A stretch of 64,000 bases of DNA from CAZTAO01 sp964611645 (GCA_964611645.1 CAZTAO010000016.1:1-64000); one strand, 5' to 3'. Numbered from the stretch's first letter, positions 33,404-41,543 are shown. Notes: a model not told the origin generated them from the sequence alone. Made by a program: numbers and translations.

Positions 33404-34738
33404 TCAGGACAGCTTGATCAAGATAATAGAGTGCCTGGGCAGCAAGATGCGAAGCGTGTGTGCGTCAGGGCCGATTCGACAATCTGCAAGAGGCTCCAGG
33501 CTGCGGTCGTTGTCCAGAATCAGGGCCTCACAGTGCAAGTCGTCCTTCAGTTGAATGCCCACCAGTTCGATGTCGCAGTAGTCCGTTTCGCCTTCGTAGC
33601 GGCTGATCAGGACGGCAGCCTTGTGGGCACTGGTGTCTACCGCTGCGAGGGCGTAGAGATTGCCGTCGGATGACACCACCTCGGCTTGCGCCCGATCCGG
33701 GTAGTCCAGCAGGTGGCGAAACGCGGTGAATGCCCGGAATGCCTTCTGCGGGACTCCGTACATGTCGAAAATGCCGCAGTAGACCGCGCAGGGCTGGCCA
33801 TCGTAGTAGTTCGCGACGTCCACTTTCTCGTCTTGCAGCAGAATCATCGTGGCTGCAACAAAGCTCGCCCCGATAGCGCCTTTCTGATTCTCGAAAACCT
33901 CTCGACGGAGATACTCATAGCCAGGCTCGAACACGGTGTGCCCGGTAGAAGCCACGTAGTTCCACTCGTTCATATGGCTCTCGGTATCCGTGAAGCCGCG
34001 TTCGTCCAGCGCAGTCTGAATGGCTCGTGCATTCTCAACGCTCTTTTCGGGACGATCGGAATAGGTGTGCCAGGACAAGAAGTCCAGCGGGACATCGTTC
34101 GATAGGCAGTAGTTCAAGAATTGTGGGACTTTCGACTGCTCGCCCTTGGGGTAAGTCGCTGCGAAACCCCCAACCTTGAGACTGGGATCGAATGCCTTGA
34201 TAGCTTTCGCCGCAGTCCCGTAGAGTTCCAGATACTGCTCGAAGGTTCCGGTCCACATGCACGGCCCGTTGTCCGGCTCATTCCATATCTCCCAATACGC
34301 CACAGCGTCCCGCATACCATCCGCCCAACCATAGGTGTAGTGCTTGATGATGCCGATGCAGATACGCGCCCACTGGTCGTTGTCGGTGGGAGGGTTAGTG
34401 TAGTATCTGATGACCGTGTTCTCGATGCTCACGCCGAGGCGGTAGACAATCCTGGCCCCGGTGTCGAGAATCTTGCGGATGTAGGTGTCGGTGCGCCGGA
34501 AGTCGTAGTTGGCGGGGTCCTCGGGGTCGGCATCGAAGTTTGGGAATATCTGCGGGATATCCACCTCTCGGGGATTGGGCCAGTTGGGGTCGTGCAGTCG
34601 GACAAGAGGCACACCCATCTCCCGATAGTAATGCCCCACATCCACCAACCCCCCATACCCCACCGGCCCATTATTGAGGCCATGGAGGGGTTTGATGGGG
34701 GCTAGGGTCTTGGTGAAGTCGACTTTGACTCTTGACAC
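33404..34738 (-). CDS. GH39-like clan A glycosidase
   Basis: A 444-residue (alpha/beta)8-barrel glycosidase resembling beta-xylosidases and alpha-L-iduronidase. The acid/base Glu lies in YWEIWNEPDN near residue 157 and the nucleophile Glu in HMNEWNY near 259, the clan A spacing. A C-terminal beta region (about 350-444) follows. No signal peptide, so it acts inside the cell, perhaps on sugars taken up by the symporter. The start at 34738 sits just 3 nt after the preceding small protein stop. Substrate unproven. Confidence 0.82.
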   Translation of the reverse strand: MSRVKVDFTKTLAPIKPLHGLNNGPVGYGGLVDVGHYYREMGVPLVRLHDPNWPNPREVDIPQIFPNFDADPEDPANYDFRRTDTYIRKILDTGARIVYRLGVSIENTVIRYYTNPPTDNDQWARICIGIIKHYTYGWADGMRDAVAYWEIWNEPDNGPCMWTGTFEQYLELYGTAAKAIKAFDPSLKVGGFAATYPKGEQSKVPQFLNYCLSNDVPLDFLSWHTYSDRPEKSVENARAIQTALDERGFTDTESHMNEWNYVASTGHTVFEPGYEYLRREVFENQKGAIGASFVAATMILLQDEKVDVANYYDGQPCAVYCGIFDMYGVPQKAFRAFTAFRHLLDYPDRAQAEVVSSDGNLYALAAVDTSAHKAAVLISRYEGETDYCDIELVGIQLKDDLHCEALILDNDRSLEPLADCRIGPDAHTLRILLPRHSIILIKLS

Positions 34739-34741
34739 AGC

Positions 34742-35086
34742 TCAGCTCAATCCAATCACTGCGGCGACTGCCCGTCCGTCATCCGCGAAGTAGACGTAGA
34801 CGCAGACGGGGTATTCTATGTTGTACATATACACCTTGGCGTACGGGACACCGACATTCTCCTGGGGCTTGAAAGAGGAGTAGGATGCATCAAAGCGCTC
34901 CGACTCATGCACTTCATACGGCTGGCCGAACTCGCGTCGGAAGTCAGCTTCACGGCCACCTTTGGCAACCAGTTGCTTGAATGGGCGTACGTGGCCCGCA
35001 AGCTGCCACATTCCGTACAGGCGAAGAGCCAGGAGGGAGACCAGCAGCAAAACCAAGACAATCCCCGTGGTTCTCAACGCTCGCAT
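34742..35086 (-). CDS. Small membrane-anchored protein of unknown function
   Basis: A 114-residue protein with one N-terminal transmembrane helix (about residues 6-26, TTGIVLVLLLVSLLALRLYGM) and a hydrophilic domain with many Tyr and Val residues predicted to face the periplasm. The ATG at 35086 follows GGAG by 7 nt. Its stop is 3 nt before the GH39-like start, so the two are coupled. No family was recognised. Confidence 0.6.
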   Translation of the reverse strand: MRALRTTGIVLVLLLVSLLALRLYGMWQLAGHVRPFKQLVAKGGREADFRREFGQPYEVHESERFDASYSSFKPQENVGVPYAKVYMYNIEYPVCVYVYFADDGRAVAAVIGLS

Positions 35087-35122
35087 CTGTGTTCTCCCTA
35101 GGCCCTGAGGCCCCTCACCCTG

Positions 35123-35150
35123 CCCTCTCCCCACTGCGGCGGGGAGAGGG
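35123..35150 (-). repeat. Perfect 10-bp inverted repeat after nfnB
   Basis: CCCTCTCCCC (35123-35132) and GGGGAGAGGG (35141-35150) around an 8-nt loop. The sequence is a common dispersed REP-like element and may terminate nfnB transcription, though no U-run follows. Confidence 0.55.
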
Positions 35151-35165
35151 TTCGTTAGAAAGCAT

Positions 35166-36578
35166 CTACCCGATACCGTGCTTCTCCCGTATGTACCTGT
35201 CTATCCCCGCCGCAGCCACCTTGCCTGCGCCCATTGCGCTGATGACTGTGGCTTCGCCGGTTACAGCGTCTCCGCCGGCGAATACGCCTGGGATACTGGT
35301 CATACCGGTATCGTTGTTGACTATGATCCCGCCCCAGCTTTGGGTTTCCAGGCCATCGGTGGTTGACCGGATCAGCGGGTTGGGGTTCTGGCCAAGCGCA
35401 ACGATCACCGTGTCCGCTTCGATGATGAACTCGGAGTTGGGGACTGTGACCGGCCTGCGCCTGCCGGAATCGTCGGGTTCGCCGAGTTCCATCCGCATGC
35501 ACTCCATTGCCTTGACCGCGCCCTTCTCATCGCCTATGAAGCGTTTCGGGTTCGTCAGCATCTTGAACTCAACGCCCTCGTGCTCGGCGTTCTCGATTTC
35601 CTCCGCTCTCGCGGGCATCTCGGCCCGGCTCCGGCGGTAGACTATCTTCACGTTCTTCGCGCCAATTCGTAGAGCAGTGCGGCAGCAGTCCATTGCGGTG
35701 TTTCCCGCGCCGATGATGACGGCGTTTGTGGGAATCTTGATGGGAGTGGCGTAGTCTTCACGGTTCGCCCGCATCAGGTTGATCCTGGTCAGCCACTCGT
35801 TGCCTGAGTAAACTCCGCCCAGGTTCTCGCCGGGTATGCCCAGTAGCTTGGGTGCCCCTGCCCCACTGCCCACGAAGACGGCGTCGAAACCCTGCTGCAT
35901 AAGGTCGTCGATCCTGAACGCGCGTCCGACTACTACGTCCGTAAGTATGCTCACTCCCAGCGACTTCACATACTCCACTTCCCGGTCGAGGATGTTGCGG
36001 GGAAGCCTGAACTCAGGAATCCCATAGCGCAGCACGCCGCCGGTCTTGTGCAAGGCCTCGAAGATGGTGACCGAGTAGCCCATCATAGCCAGGTCGCCGG
36101 CGACTGTCAGTCCGGCAGGCCCACTACCAACGACCGCCACTTTGTACTTTGCCAGTTCGGGGTGAGCGGGCTTTGGCGCTTCGGGAACTGCGATAGCTGC
36201 GGACTCAGCGTCAGCCGCGAATCTTTCCAACCGGCCAATGGCGATCGGCTCTCCGCGCTTGTGCAGAACACACAGCTTCTCGCACTGCTCTTCCTGAGGG
36301 CACACCCGGCCGCAGATTGCGGGGAGGGTGTTGGTCTTCTTTATCACTTTGGACGCGCCGATATTGTCGCCCTCTTTGATCTTCTTGATGAACTCCGGAA
36401 TGTCGATATTCACCGGGCACCCTGCCATACACGGCTTCTTCGGGCACCCGAGGCACCTGTTGGCTTCTGCCAGAGCCGTCTCCGCAGTGTAACCCAGGGC
36501 CACTTCCTCGAAGTTCTTAACACGCTTGGCAGCATCCTGCTGAGGCATCGGCGCGCGCTTTGCTATCTCTTTGGCCAT
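35166..36578 (-). CDS. nfnB: NfnB-type flavoprotein (glutamate synthase small-subunit family)
   Basis: Large subunit of NADH-dependent ferredoxin:NADP+ oxidoreductase, which couples NADPH, NADH and ferredoxin by electron bifurcation. The N-terminus has two Fe-S clusters (CLGCPKKPCMAGCP near 42-56 and CGRVCPQEEQCEKLC near 90-104). VVGSGPAGLTVA near 149 and IIGAGNTAMDCCRTALR near 293 bind FAD and NAD(P)H, and GGDAVTGEATVISAMGAGK near 436 closes the fold. The 470-residue length fits. The nfnA-like gene directly precedes it (gap 3 nt). A plain glutamate synthase beta subunit is the alternative, but no alpha subunit is nearby. Confidence 0.85.
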   Translation of the reverse strand: MAKEIAKRAPMPQQDAAKRVKNFEEVALGYTAETALAEANRCLGCPKKPCMAGCPVNIDIPEFIKKIKEGDNIGASKVIKKTNTLPAICGRVCPQEEQCEKLCVLHKRGEPIAIGRLERFAADAESAAIAVPEAPKPAHPELAKYKVAVVGSGPAGLTVAGDLAMMGYSVTIFEALHKTGGVLRYGIPEFRLPRNILDREVEYVKSLGVSILTDVVVGRAFRIDDLMQQGFDAVFVGSGAGAPKLLGIPGENLGGVYSGNEWLTRINLMRANREDYATPIKIPTNAVIIGAGNTAMDCCRTALRIGAKNVKIVYRRSRAEMPARAEEIENAEHEGVEFKMLTNPKRFIGDEKGAVKAMECMRMELGEPDDSGRRRPVTVPNSEFIIEADTVIVALGQNPNPLIRSTTDGLETQSWGGIIVNNDTGMTSIPGVFAGGDAVTGEATVISAMGAGKVAAAGIDRYIREKHGIG

Positions 36579-36581
36579 CCC

Positions 36582-37466
36582 CTATTTCCCTCCAACAGCC
36601 TGAGCCGACTCTCGCGCGCCGCGCTCCTGCTCAAAGTAGAATGATTTCCTTGCTTTTAACTCGTCCCAGTCGACCTGGTGAGCATCGAAGTCGGGGCCGT
36701 CAACGCACACAAACTGCGTTTTCCCGCCAACAGTCACCCGGCACCCACCGCACATTCCAGTGCCATCGATCATAATCGGGTCGAGGCTGACGAGGGTTTT
36801 CACGCCATAGGGTTCTGTCACATTCGATACCGCTCTCATCATAGGCAGTGGGCCGACCGCAAACACCAGGTCCACCCCACCCGCATCCAGCAGTTCCTTG
36901 AGCGGATCGACAACCAGGCCTTTTCTGCCATAAGAGCCGTCGTCGGTAGTGATGAATATCTCATCCGCTATCGCGCGCAGAGAGTCTTCAAGCAGTATCA
37001 GTGACTTTTCTCTCGCGCCGACTATCACGATGAGCTTATTGCCGGCCTGCTTCAGCGCGCGGGCAACCGGATAGGCTATCGCGGTCCCCACCCCACCACC
37101 GATTACCACGGTCGTTCCGTACTTCTCGATGTCTGTGGGCTTGCCCAATGGCCCGGATATGCTCGGCACGTCCTGCCCGACTTCCAGCCTGCCTAGCTCG
37201 ATAGTGCTCTGCCCGACCTCCTGGAAGACAAGCGTGATCGTGCCGTTATCTTTGTCCCAGCTTGATATAGTGAGAGGCATTCTCTCGCTCTTCTCGCCCG
37301 ACCACACCATCACAAACTGCCCCGGCTTAGCCGACGCGGCTATCAGCGGCGCCTTGACCTCCAGCAGTGTGAGTATCGGTGACAACTTCTCTTTCCGAAC
37401 GATTGTATTTCTCAGGTCTTGCTGAGTCAGATCCGCAAGCCTGCACTTGTGTGAACCTTGGTCCAT
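36582..37466 (-). CDS. nfnA: NfnA-type ferredoxin:NAD oxidoreductase subunit
   Basis: Small subunit of the NfnAB bifurcating enzyme, 294 residues. FAD-binding motif RMPLTISSWDKD near 63-74, NAD loop VVIGGGVGTAIAYPVARALKQAG near 125, and a [2Fe-2S] site in the C-terminal part: DGTGMCGGCRVTV plus Cys in QFVCVDGPDF. The gene overlaps no other and sits 3 nt from nfnB. GGAG lies 6 nt before the ATG. Family relatives include the sulfide dehydrogenase and dihydroorotate dehydrogenase electron-transfer subunits; the nfnB neighbour supports Nfn. Confidence 0.85.
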   Translation of the reverse strand: MDQGSHKCRLADLTQQDLRNTIVRKEKLSPILTLLEVKAPLIAASAKPGQFVMVWSGEKSERMPLTISSWDKDNGTITLVFQEVGQSTIELGRLEVGQDVPSISGPLGKPTDIEKYGTTVVIGGGVGTAIAYPVARALKQAGNKLIVIVGAREKSLILLEDSLRAIADEIFITTDDGSYGRKGLVVDPLKELLDAGGVDLVFAVGPLPMMRAVSNVTEPYGVKTLVSLDPIMIDGTGMCGGCRVTVGGKTQFVCVDGPDFDAHQVDWDELKARKSFYFEQERGARESAQAVGGK

Positions 37467-37488
37467 CTGCTACTCCTATCTACTGATC

Positions 37489-37507
37489 GGCCTGAGATTC
37501 AGGCCGC
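37489..37507 (-). terminator. Hairpin at the end of the DUF2007 gene
   Basis: CGGCCTGA (37489-37496) pairs with TCAGGCCG (37500-37507) with a 3-nt loop. It overlaps the stop codon region of the upstream gene. No U-run follows. Confidence 0.45.
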
Positions 37508-37779
37508 TATTGACCGTCCGCAGGTCCTTCAACTCCGTCCAGAAACACCTGAACGATCTGCCTTGCTCTCTCGGCGTATTCCAGAGGCACAACCACTGTG
37601 CCCCATATTCCTTCACCCATCTTGAAGACGCCGTCGTACATGGCTACCATCCTGCTCTCGATAACCGCGGGAATGCCCTCGTCGTCCAGATAGGACTTCA
37701 CCACGCCCGCCGATAGCTCATCCGGCGCGCGATACACTACAACCAGATCCTCGCCTTGTCCGCGTTCCGTGTCGTTCAT
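37507..37779 (-). CDS. DUF2007-like small protein
   Basis: A 90-residue protein resembling the DUF2007 'putative signal transducing protein' domain, with LVVVYRAPDELSAGVVKSYLDDEGIPAVIES, a ferredoxin-like fold predicted from alternating beta and alpha stretches. GGAGG is 9 nt before the ATG. It lies 15 nt after the thioesterase and is followed by the nfnA gene after 40 nt with a hairpin between. Function unknown; possibly sensing small molecules. Confidence 0.7.
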   Translation of the reverse strand: MNDTERGQGEDLVVVYRAPDELSAGVVKSYLDDEGIPAVIESRMVAMYDGVFKMGEGIWGTVVVPLEYAERARQIVQVFLDGVEGPADGQ

Positions 37780-37794
37780 AGCCTCAGTCCTCCG

Positions 37795-38232
37795 TTAGGT
37801 CGAAGCCTCCAGCAAGGCCGACTTTCCGTCGTCAAGCACTATCATTGTCTCGGAGCCGACCGCGATGACCGTGCCGTCTTCGTCTGTAACCTCGGCGGTC
37901 ATATACAGCTTCCGACGTTCCTGGCCTGCAAACTTCCCCGCAAACCTGAGCCTGTGCCCAATGATCGCAGGTTTCTTGAGCCTGAAAGTCATCTCGCCTG
38001 TGATTGCATTGTAGCCCAGGACGTGCGCGTACCTGGCCATCACTTCGTCCAGCACAGTCGCGACTATTCCGCCGTGAGTGATGCCGCGCCAGCCCTGGTG
38101 CTCCTCAGGCGGAGTGTAGTAGGTGACGTACTCATCCCCTTCCACCGCAAACTCCAGCTTCAGCCCAATCGGGTTGTCCTTGCCGCACACGAAGCAGCCG
38201 TTATTATCTGTAAGCTTGACTCTTTCGGACAT
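37795..38232 (-). CDS. Hotdog-fold thioesterase (4HBT/PaaI-like)
   Basis: A 145-residue hotdog thioesterase, likely cleaving acyl-CoA. It opens with NNGCFVCGKDNPIGLKLEF, a Cys-containing N-terminal segment seen in a subgroup, and has GWRGITHGGIVATVLDEVMARYA near residues 46-68, the helix that carries the catalytic Asp/Glu. The ATG at 38232 is preferred over a GTG three codons upstream because GGAG is 10 nt before it. The start overlaps the stop region of nth by 29 nt, suggesting translational coupling. Substrate unknown. Confidence 0.8.
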   Translation of the reverse strand: MSERVKLTDNNGCFVCGKDNPIGLKLEFAVEGDEYVTYYTPPEEHQGWRGITHGGIVATVLDEVMARYAHVLGYNAITGEMTFRLKKPAIIGHRLRFAGKFAGQERRKLYMTAEVTDEDGTVIAVGSETMIVLDDGKSALLEAST

Positions 38233-38884
38233 AGAAATCACACTCCGAACTCAACACACAGGCGGCGCACGCCGGATTTCTCGCGTGGCATACCTCTCGC
38301 CCGTGCCTGACCATATTTACGTGAAACTCGTATACCGATTCCGGCGCAACAACCTCCGCCAGCAGGTCGTGCGCCTTATCCAGCGTGGTTTTCGGGATCA
38401 GCCCTAGTTGGATCGAGACACGCCTGACGTGCGTATCAACCGCAAGCACCGGCCTGCCCATCCCGAACATCAGCACACAGGCCGCAGTCTTGCGCCCCAC
38501 CCCGGGAATGCTCATCAGCGAACTGATGGCGTCTTCATCGCTCAACTCCGCGAGCCAGTCCAGATGAGGTTTCTCCGTTGTTCGCCCCAATTCCTGCAAC
38601 GCGCATCGGATGGAGAAAGCCTTGCTTCGCCAAAGCCCAGCAGGTTTGATAGCGTCTTCCAGTTCACCCGGTCCTGCCCCCAGAACATCATCCCAATCCG
38701 GGAAACGCAGCTTCAGCGCGTCAAACGCCTTCTGGCAATTGGCGGAGGTCGTGTTCTGAGACAAAATGGTGTAAACCAGTTCGTCCATCAGACTCAGACG
38801 GGGACTCCATACTGCTGAGCCGTACGCCTGAACCAGAAGCTCGTCTACGATTCTCGCTTTACAGACACTATCTCGCAAACACAC
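38204..38884 (-). CDS. nth: Endonuclease III-family DNA glycosylase
   Basis: Removes oxidised pyrimidines and cuts at abasic sites. The GTG at 38884 gives a 226-residue protein, near the family length (E. coli Nth is 211), with the helix-hairpin-helix IPGVGRKTA near residue 128, catalytic Lys132 and Asp150 in AVDTHVRR, and a [4Fe-4S] loop Cx6Cx2Cx5C near the end (CHARNPACAACVLSSEC). Longer in-frame starts extend to 39058 but the extra residues do not resemble the family. The start choice is uncertain. The gene overlaps the thioesterase by 29 nt. Confidence 0.85.
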   Translation of the reverse strand: MCLRDSVCKARIVDELLVQAYGSAVWSPRLSLMDELVYTILSQNTTSANCQKAFDALKLRFPDWDDVLGAGPGELEDAIKPAGLWRSKAFSIRCALQELGRTTEKPHLDWLAELSDEDAISSLMSIPGVGRKTAACVLMFGMGRPVLAVDTHVRRVSIQLGLIPKTTLDKAHDLLAEVVAPESVYEFHVNMVRHGREVCHARNPACAACVLSSECDFYVRKSQAYR

Positions 38885-39041
38885 GAGCAGGAACACTCCA
38901 AGCTGAAAGGCTTCTTCACACCCAACGAGGCACAACAAAACTGAAGGGTTTTTCCCAACCACTATAGTATAGTTCAATAATGCCTGTGAGGAAAGTCGGG
39001 CGCTGCATCTGCCAGCATCAACGTGATAAGGAGATACCGCT

Positions 39042-40238
39042 TTGAGCAAGTCTGCCATGTCCAGCCGCGAGAGGATGCTTGCTGCGCTGAAATGCGAGGG
39101 GCCGGACCGTATCCCGATGTCCCCCTACGTTTCCCAGGGCCCGTTCCTGGCTGAGCCGTTGTTCTGGCGAGACCAGATCGAGCGCGCGGAACGCATGCTC
39201 GAACTGAAGATGGACCCGACCATCGACATCTGGTTTCCGGAACCTCAGCCCCACCCCGATGTCACGATCAAGACCTGGCGCGACACAAGCGGACCGGTGC
39301 CTGTAACAACCAAAGAGTATCACACTCCGGCCGGCGTGATGCGAATGGCCTGCAAGGAAAGTGACGAGTGGTGCAGCTGGAAGCACGGAGCCTGGGTTCC
39401 GACGACCCTCGGCTACGACAAGCGCCAGCACTACAACATCGAGGTCTTCGACGACTGGCAAATCTCCCGCCGGACGGAGCCGTGGGTCAAAGGCCCGGAA
39501 GACCTGGAGAAGCTGCGACACGTCATGCGCTTGCCGGAGGATTATGTCCTTGACGAGTGGATGATGGATGTCCAGAGGGCCGCGGAGATCGCGAAGAAGT
39601 ACGACATACTGCTGCAGGCGAGAAGAACTATAGTCGGGGACGCGTTCCAGTGGTTCTGCGACATCAACGATTTCATGTGCTGGATGATCGAGGAACCTGA
39701 ATTCGTCAGAGAGTTTCTGGCCATCTTCCACGACTGGGCGATGGGGCTTACAAAGCTGGCGCTGGAAGCAGGGGTGGATGTGGTGCAGAGACGCGGGTGG
39801 TATGAGATCCCACTATTCTGGAGTCTGAAGTACTTCGAAGAGTTCCTCGTTCCCAGTATTCAGGCCGAGACTAAACTGGTTCACGATGCCGGCAAGATTC
39901 ATAGCTACCTCCTGCCTGAGGGCCAGGGCGCCTATGCGGACATCCTCGCGCGAATGGACTTCGACGTGGTCTACGGAATCGACCCAAGGATGCTTTTCGG
40001 TGGCGACCTGCACACGGCGTTCGCCAAACTCGGTGACAAGAAGTCGTTCTGGGGCGGCATCAACGCGGAAGTAACGGTCCAGTCCGGTGACTACAAGACC
40101 ATCGAGACTGCGATCAAGGAAGCAATCGATGCTTTGGGAGGCAATGGCGGCCTGGCGCTATCGACATTCATCTTCCCGCCACTGAATCCGCAGGGAGTCC
40201 GGCATATGATCGACGCCTGGCGGAAGCTATGCCTGTGA
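39042..40238 (+). CDS. URO-D-fold corrinoid/thiol methyltransferase-like protein
   Basis: A 398-residue member of the uroporphyrinogen decarboxylase-like superfamily, many of which are methyltransferases acting with corrinoid proteins (MtaA/MtbA) rather than haem enzymes. RERMLAALKCEGPDRIP near residues 9-25 is the family opening. The C-terminal FGGDLHTAFAKLG and NGGLALSTFIFPPLNPQG are consistent with the fold. A TTG start is set by GGAG 8 nt upstream. Substrate unknown. No corrinoid protein is adjacent, but a corrinoid methyltransferase lies 3.5 kb away. Confidence 0.78.
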   Translation: MSKSAMSSRERMLAALKCEGPDRIPMSPYVSQGPFLAEPLFWRDQIERAERMLELKMDPTIDIWFPEPQPHPDVTIKTWRDTSGPVPVTTKEYHTPAGVMRMACKESDEWCSWKHGAWVPTTLGYDKRQHYNIEVFDDWQISRRTEPWVKGPEDLEKLRHVMRLPEDYVLDEWMMDVQRAAEIAKKYDILLQARRTIVGDAFQWFCDINDFMCWMIEEPEFVREFLAIFHDWAMGLTKLALEAGVDVVQRRGWYEIPLFWSLKYFEEFLVPSIQAETKLVHDAGKIHSYLLPEGQGAYADILARMDFDVVYGIDPRMLFGGDLHTAFAKLGDKKSFWGGINAEVTVQSGDYKTIETAIKEAIDALGGNGGLALSTFIFPPLNPQGVRHMIDAWRKLCL

Positions 40239-40239
40239 C

Positions 40240-40363
40240 GGCTCATAGCCTATGGCCGATGGCGGATAGCAAATAGAGGAAGGCCCGTAGCAACTGGCTC
40301 ACCGTTGTATGCCATGGGCCTCGTCTCAACTACCGTAGGCTATCTGCCATTGACTATTCGCTA
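40240..40363. repeat. Palindromic intergenic repeat / convergent terminator region
   Basis: Nested inverted repeats: GATAGCAAATAG (40264-40275) with CTATTCGCTATC (about 40353-40364, 11 of 12 matching), and AGGCCC (40280-40285) with GGGCCT (40315-40320). Located between two convergent genes. The ATGGC/GATAGC units look like degenerate repeated blocks. Confidence 0.5.
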
Positions 40364-40900
40364 TCAGCCCGCCTGGACTTTCGACTCTCGGTCGAAGACC
40401 GGGAGGTACATTCTCCACACCTCATCCTTTGCGCCGGCAAGAAACTTGGTGTAGCTGATGAATGGCACGTATCTTGGCTTGGTCGGCTTGCTGTTGATTG
40501 TGAAACCGATCTGGCTGATGCTCTTGTCGCCCTTCTTGGAGTTGCACTTCCGGCAGCAGCAGAGCAGGTTTTCCCAACTGGTTGGCCCGCCAAGTCTCTT
40601 GGGGATCACGTGGTCGACTGTCATGTCGTTGCCTTTGTGTCCGCAGTATTGGCACGTGTGGTCATCCCGGGCAAGAATGCTGCGCCTGGAGAGCTTGAGT
40701 TGGGGTCTGGGGCGTTTGATGTGACTCCGAAGTCTGACAACCGACGGCAGCGAGATGCTCTTTGCAGCCGAATGCATACGCCGGGGGCTTTCGTGAACAA
40801 CCTCAACCTTCCCCATCAGGAGCAGGTTGACTGCCCTCCTCGCGTTGCAGATATTGAGCGGCTCATAGTCGCTATTCAGGACCAATACCTCGGAACTCAC
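40364..40900 (-). CDS. HNH endonuclease-fold protein
   Basis: A 178-residue HNH protein with no other domain recognised. It has the zinc ribbon CQYCGHKG near 83-90 and CRKCNSKKG near 115-123 framing VDHVIPKRLGGPTSWENLLCCC, where VDH and the conserved Asn form the metal finger. GTG start with GGAGG 9 nt upstream. Such stand-alone HNH proteins occur in many lineages and are usually not restriction enzymes. The gene lies just below a candidate ncRNA/attenuator. Confidence 0.82.
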   Translation of the reverse strand: MSSEVLVLNSDYEPLNICNARRAVNLLLMGKVEVVHESPRRMHSAAKSISLPSVVRLRSHIKRPRPQLKLSRRSILARDDHTCQYCGHKGNDMTVDHVIPKRLGGPTSWENLLCCCRKCNSKKGDKSISQIGFTINSKPTKPRYVPFISYTKFLAGAKDEVWRMYLPVFDRESKVQAG

Positions 40901-40954
40901 CTTTCCGACCCTCCAAAACTCCTCCGGCTGTCATTACAATTGCCCGCATCACAG

Positions 40955-41165
40955 AAAGAAAAAACCCACCGGGACACGACGTCCGAGTGGGTTCATTGTG
41001 CGTACACTTGCTGGCTTTGAGTCACACAGCAAGAACCGTCTTCGACCATCCGAAGCGCACGAACCCGCTCCCCGGTCTCAAGAAACCACCCACGCAAACA
41101 TATTCGGTAGTCGCTGTACAAGACAATAACCCTTGCTGTCGACGGGTCTCCCGCCGTATCCTACG
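40955..41165 (-). ncRNA. Candidate structured RNA (6S-like or HNH leader)
   Basis: A promoter (41172-41200) is followed, on the minus strand, by a non-coding stretch ending in a strong terminator. The predicted fold is a rod: 41132-41139 pairs with 41026-41033 (8 bp), 41120-41124 with 41038-41042 (5 bp), and 41103-41113 with 41043-41054 (about 11 bp with one mismatch), stacked between internal loops. A 5' hairpin pairs 41140-41146 with 41150-41156. Length about 210 nt and central bubble resemble 6S RNA, but the canonical sequence was not recognised. The alternative is a transcription attenuator for the HNH gene. Confidence 0.45.
40963..40993 (-). terminator. Strong rho-independent terminator
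   Basis: AACCCAC (40963-40969) pairs with GTGGGTT (40987-40993), with an inner CGGAC/GTCCCG pairing; on the minus strand it is followed by TTTTTCTTTC. It ends the candidate RNA 54 nt before the HNH start. Confidence 0.85.
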
Positions 41166-41171
41166 AATACG

Positions 41172-41200
41172 ATTCTAGCAGGCCGGCCTGAGCCTGTCAA
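41172..41200 (-). promoter_or_regulatory. Consensus promoter of the candidate RNA
   Basis: On the minus strand a perfect TTGACA (41195-41200), a 17-nt spacer and TAGAAT (41172-41177). It is among the strongest promoters in the window. Confidence 0.8.
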
Positions 41201-41217
41201 GCGCGCTCAGAACCCCG
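41201..41217. repeat. 17-bp direct repeat, left copy
   Basis: GCGCGCTCAGAACCCCG, identical to 41544-41560 and directly flanking a TIR-bounded element, so probably the target-site duplication. It touches the -35 box of the RNA promoter. Confidence 0.75.
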
Positions 41218-41543
41218 TGTTGTTGGTCTGAGATTCTGTCACCCCCTAATTGTTCTGAGAAAACGTCACCCCCCTTGGTGTACCCCGTTCCTTCATCGCA
41301 GAATGAGCAGAAAGCATCGTGCTGGGGATGTTTTGGGAAAAGGACGGCTACCATCGATGCGACGCGCGCGGTGGAAGCTAATCTACGGAGACGACGACAC
41401 GATCTGTAGGAATGAGACGTCGCCAGGCAAGCCCGAAGAGTAGCAGCAGCGGACTCGTGCATCGCCTGGTCACTCGCGAGAGAGTGCCACGGGTGACAAA
41501 GTCTCAGACCAACAAGGGGTGACATTTTCTCAGACCAACGACA
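41218..41543. mobile_element. Miniature TIR element (MITE-like, 326 bp)
   Basis: Ends start TGTTGTTGGTCTGAG (left) and, reverse complemented on the right, TGTCGTTGGTCTGAG, matching over about 28 bp. Each end carries a second inward copy of the TCTGAG...TGTCACCCC unit (41248-41271; 41492-41515). Perfect 17-bp direct repeats flank it. No transposase is present. A 46-codon ORF (41303-41443) of unknown meaning lies inside. TGT ends, tandem subterminal repeats and a long TSD suggest IS481/IS1202-type or IS21-type machinery; the family is not settled. Confidence 0.7.

Noticed and set aside
38885..39058. N-terminal extension of nth to 39058
   Set aside because: The extra 58 residues do not look like the family and overlap the start of the URO-D gene on the other strand.
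40901..41200. tmRNA, SRP RNA or RNase P RNA in the intergenic region
   Set aside because: The length is wrong for tmRNA and RNase P, and the GGAAGGAAGCAG-like SRP core is missing.
41175..41525. 116-codon minus-strand ORF across the miniature element
   Set aside because: It runs through the TIRs and the RNA promoter and shows no domain; it is a chance frame.
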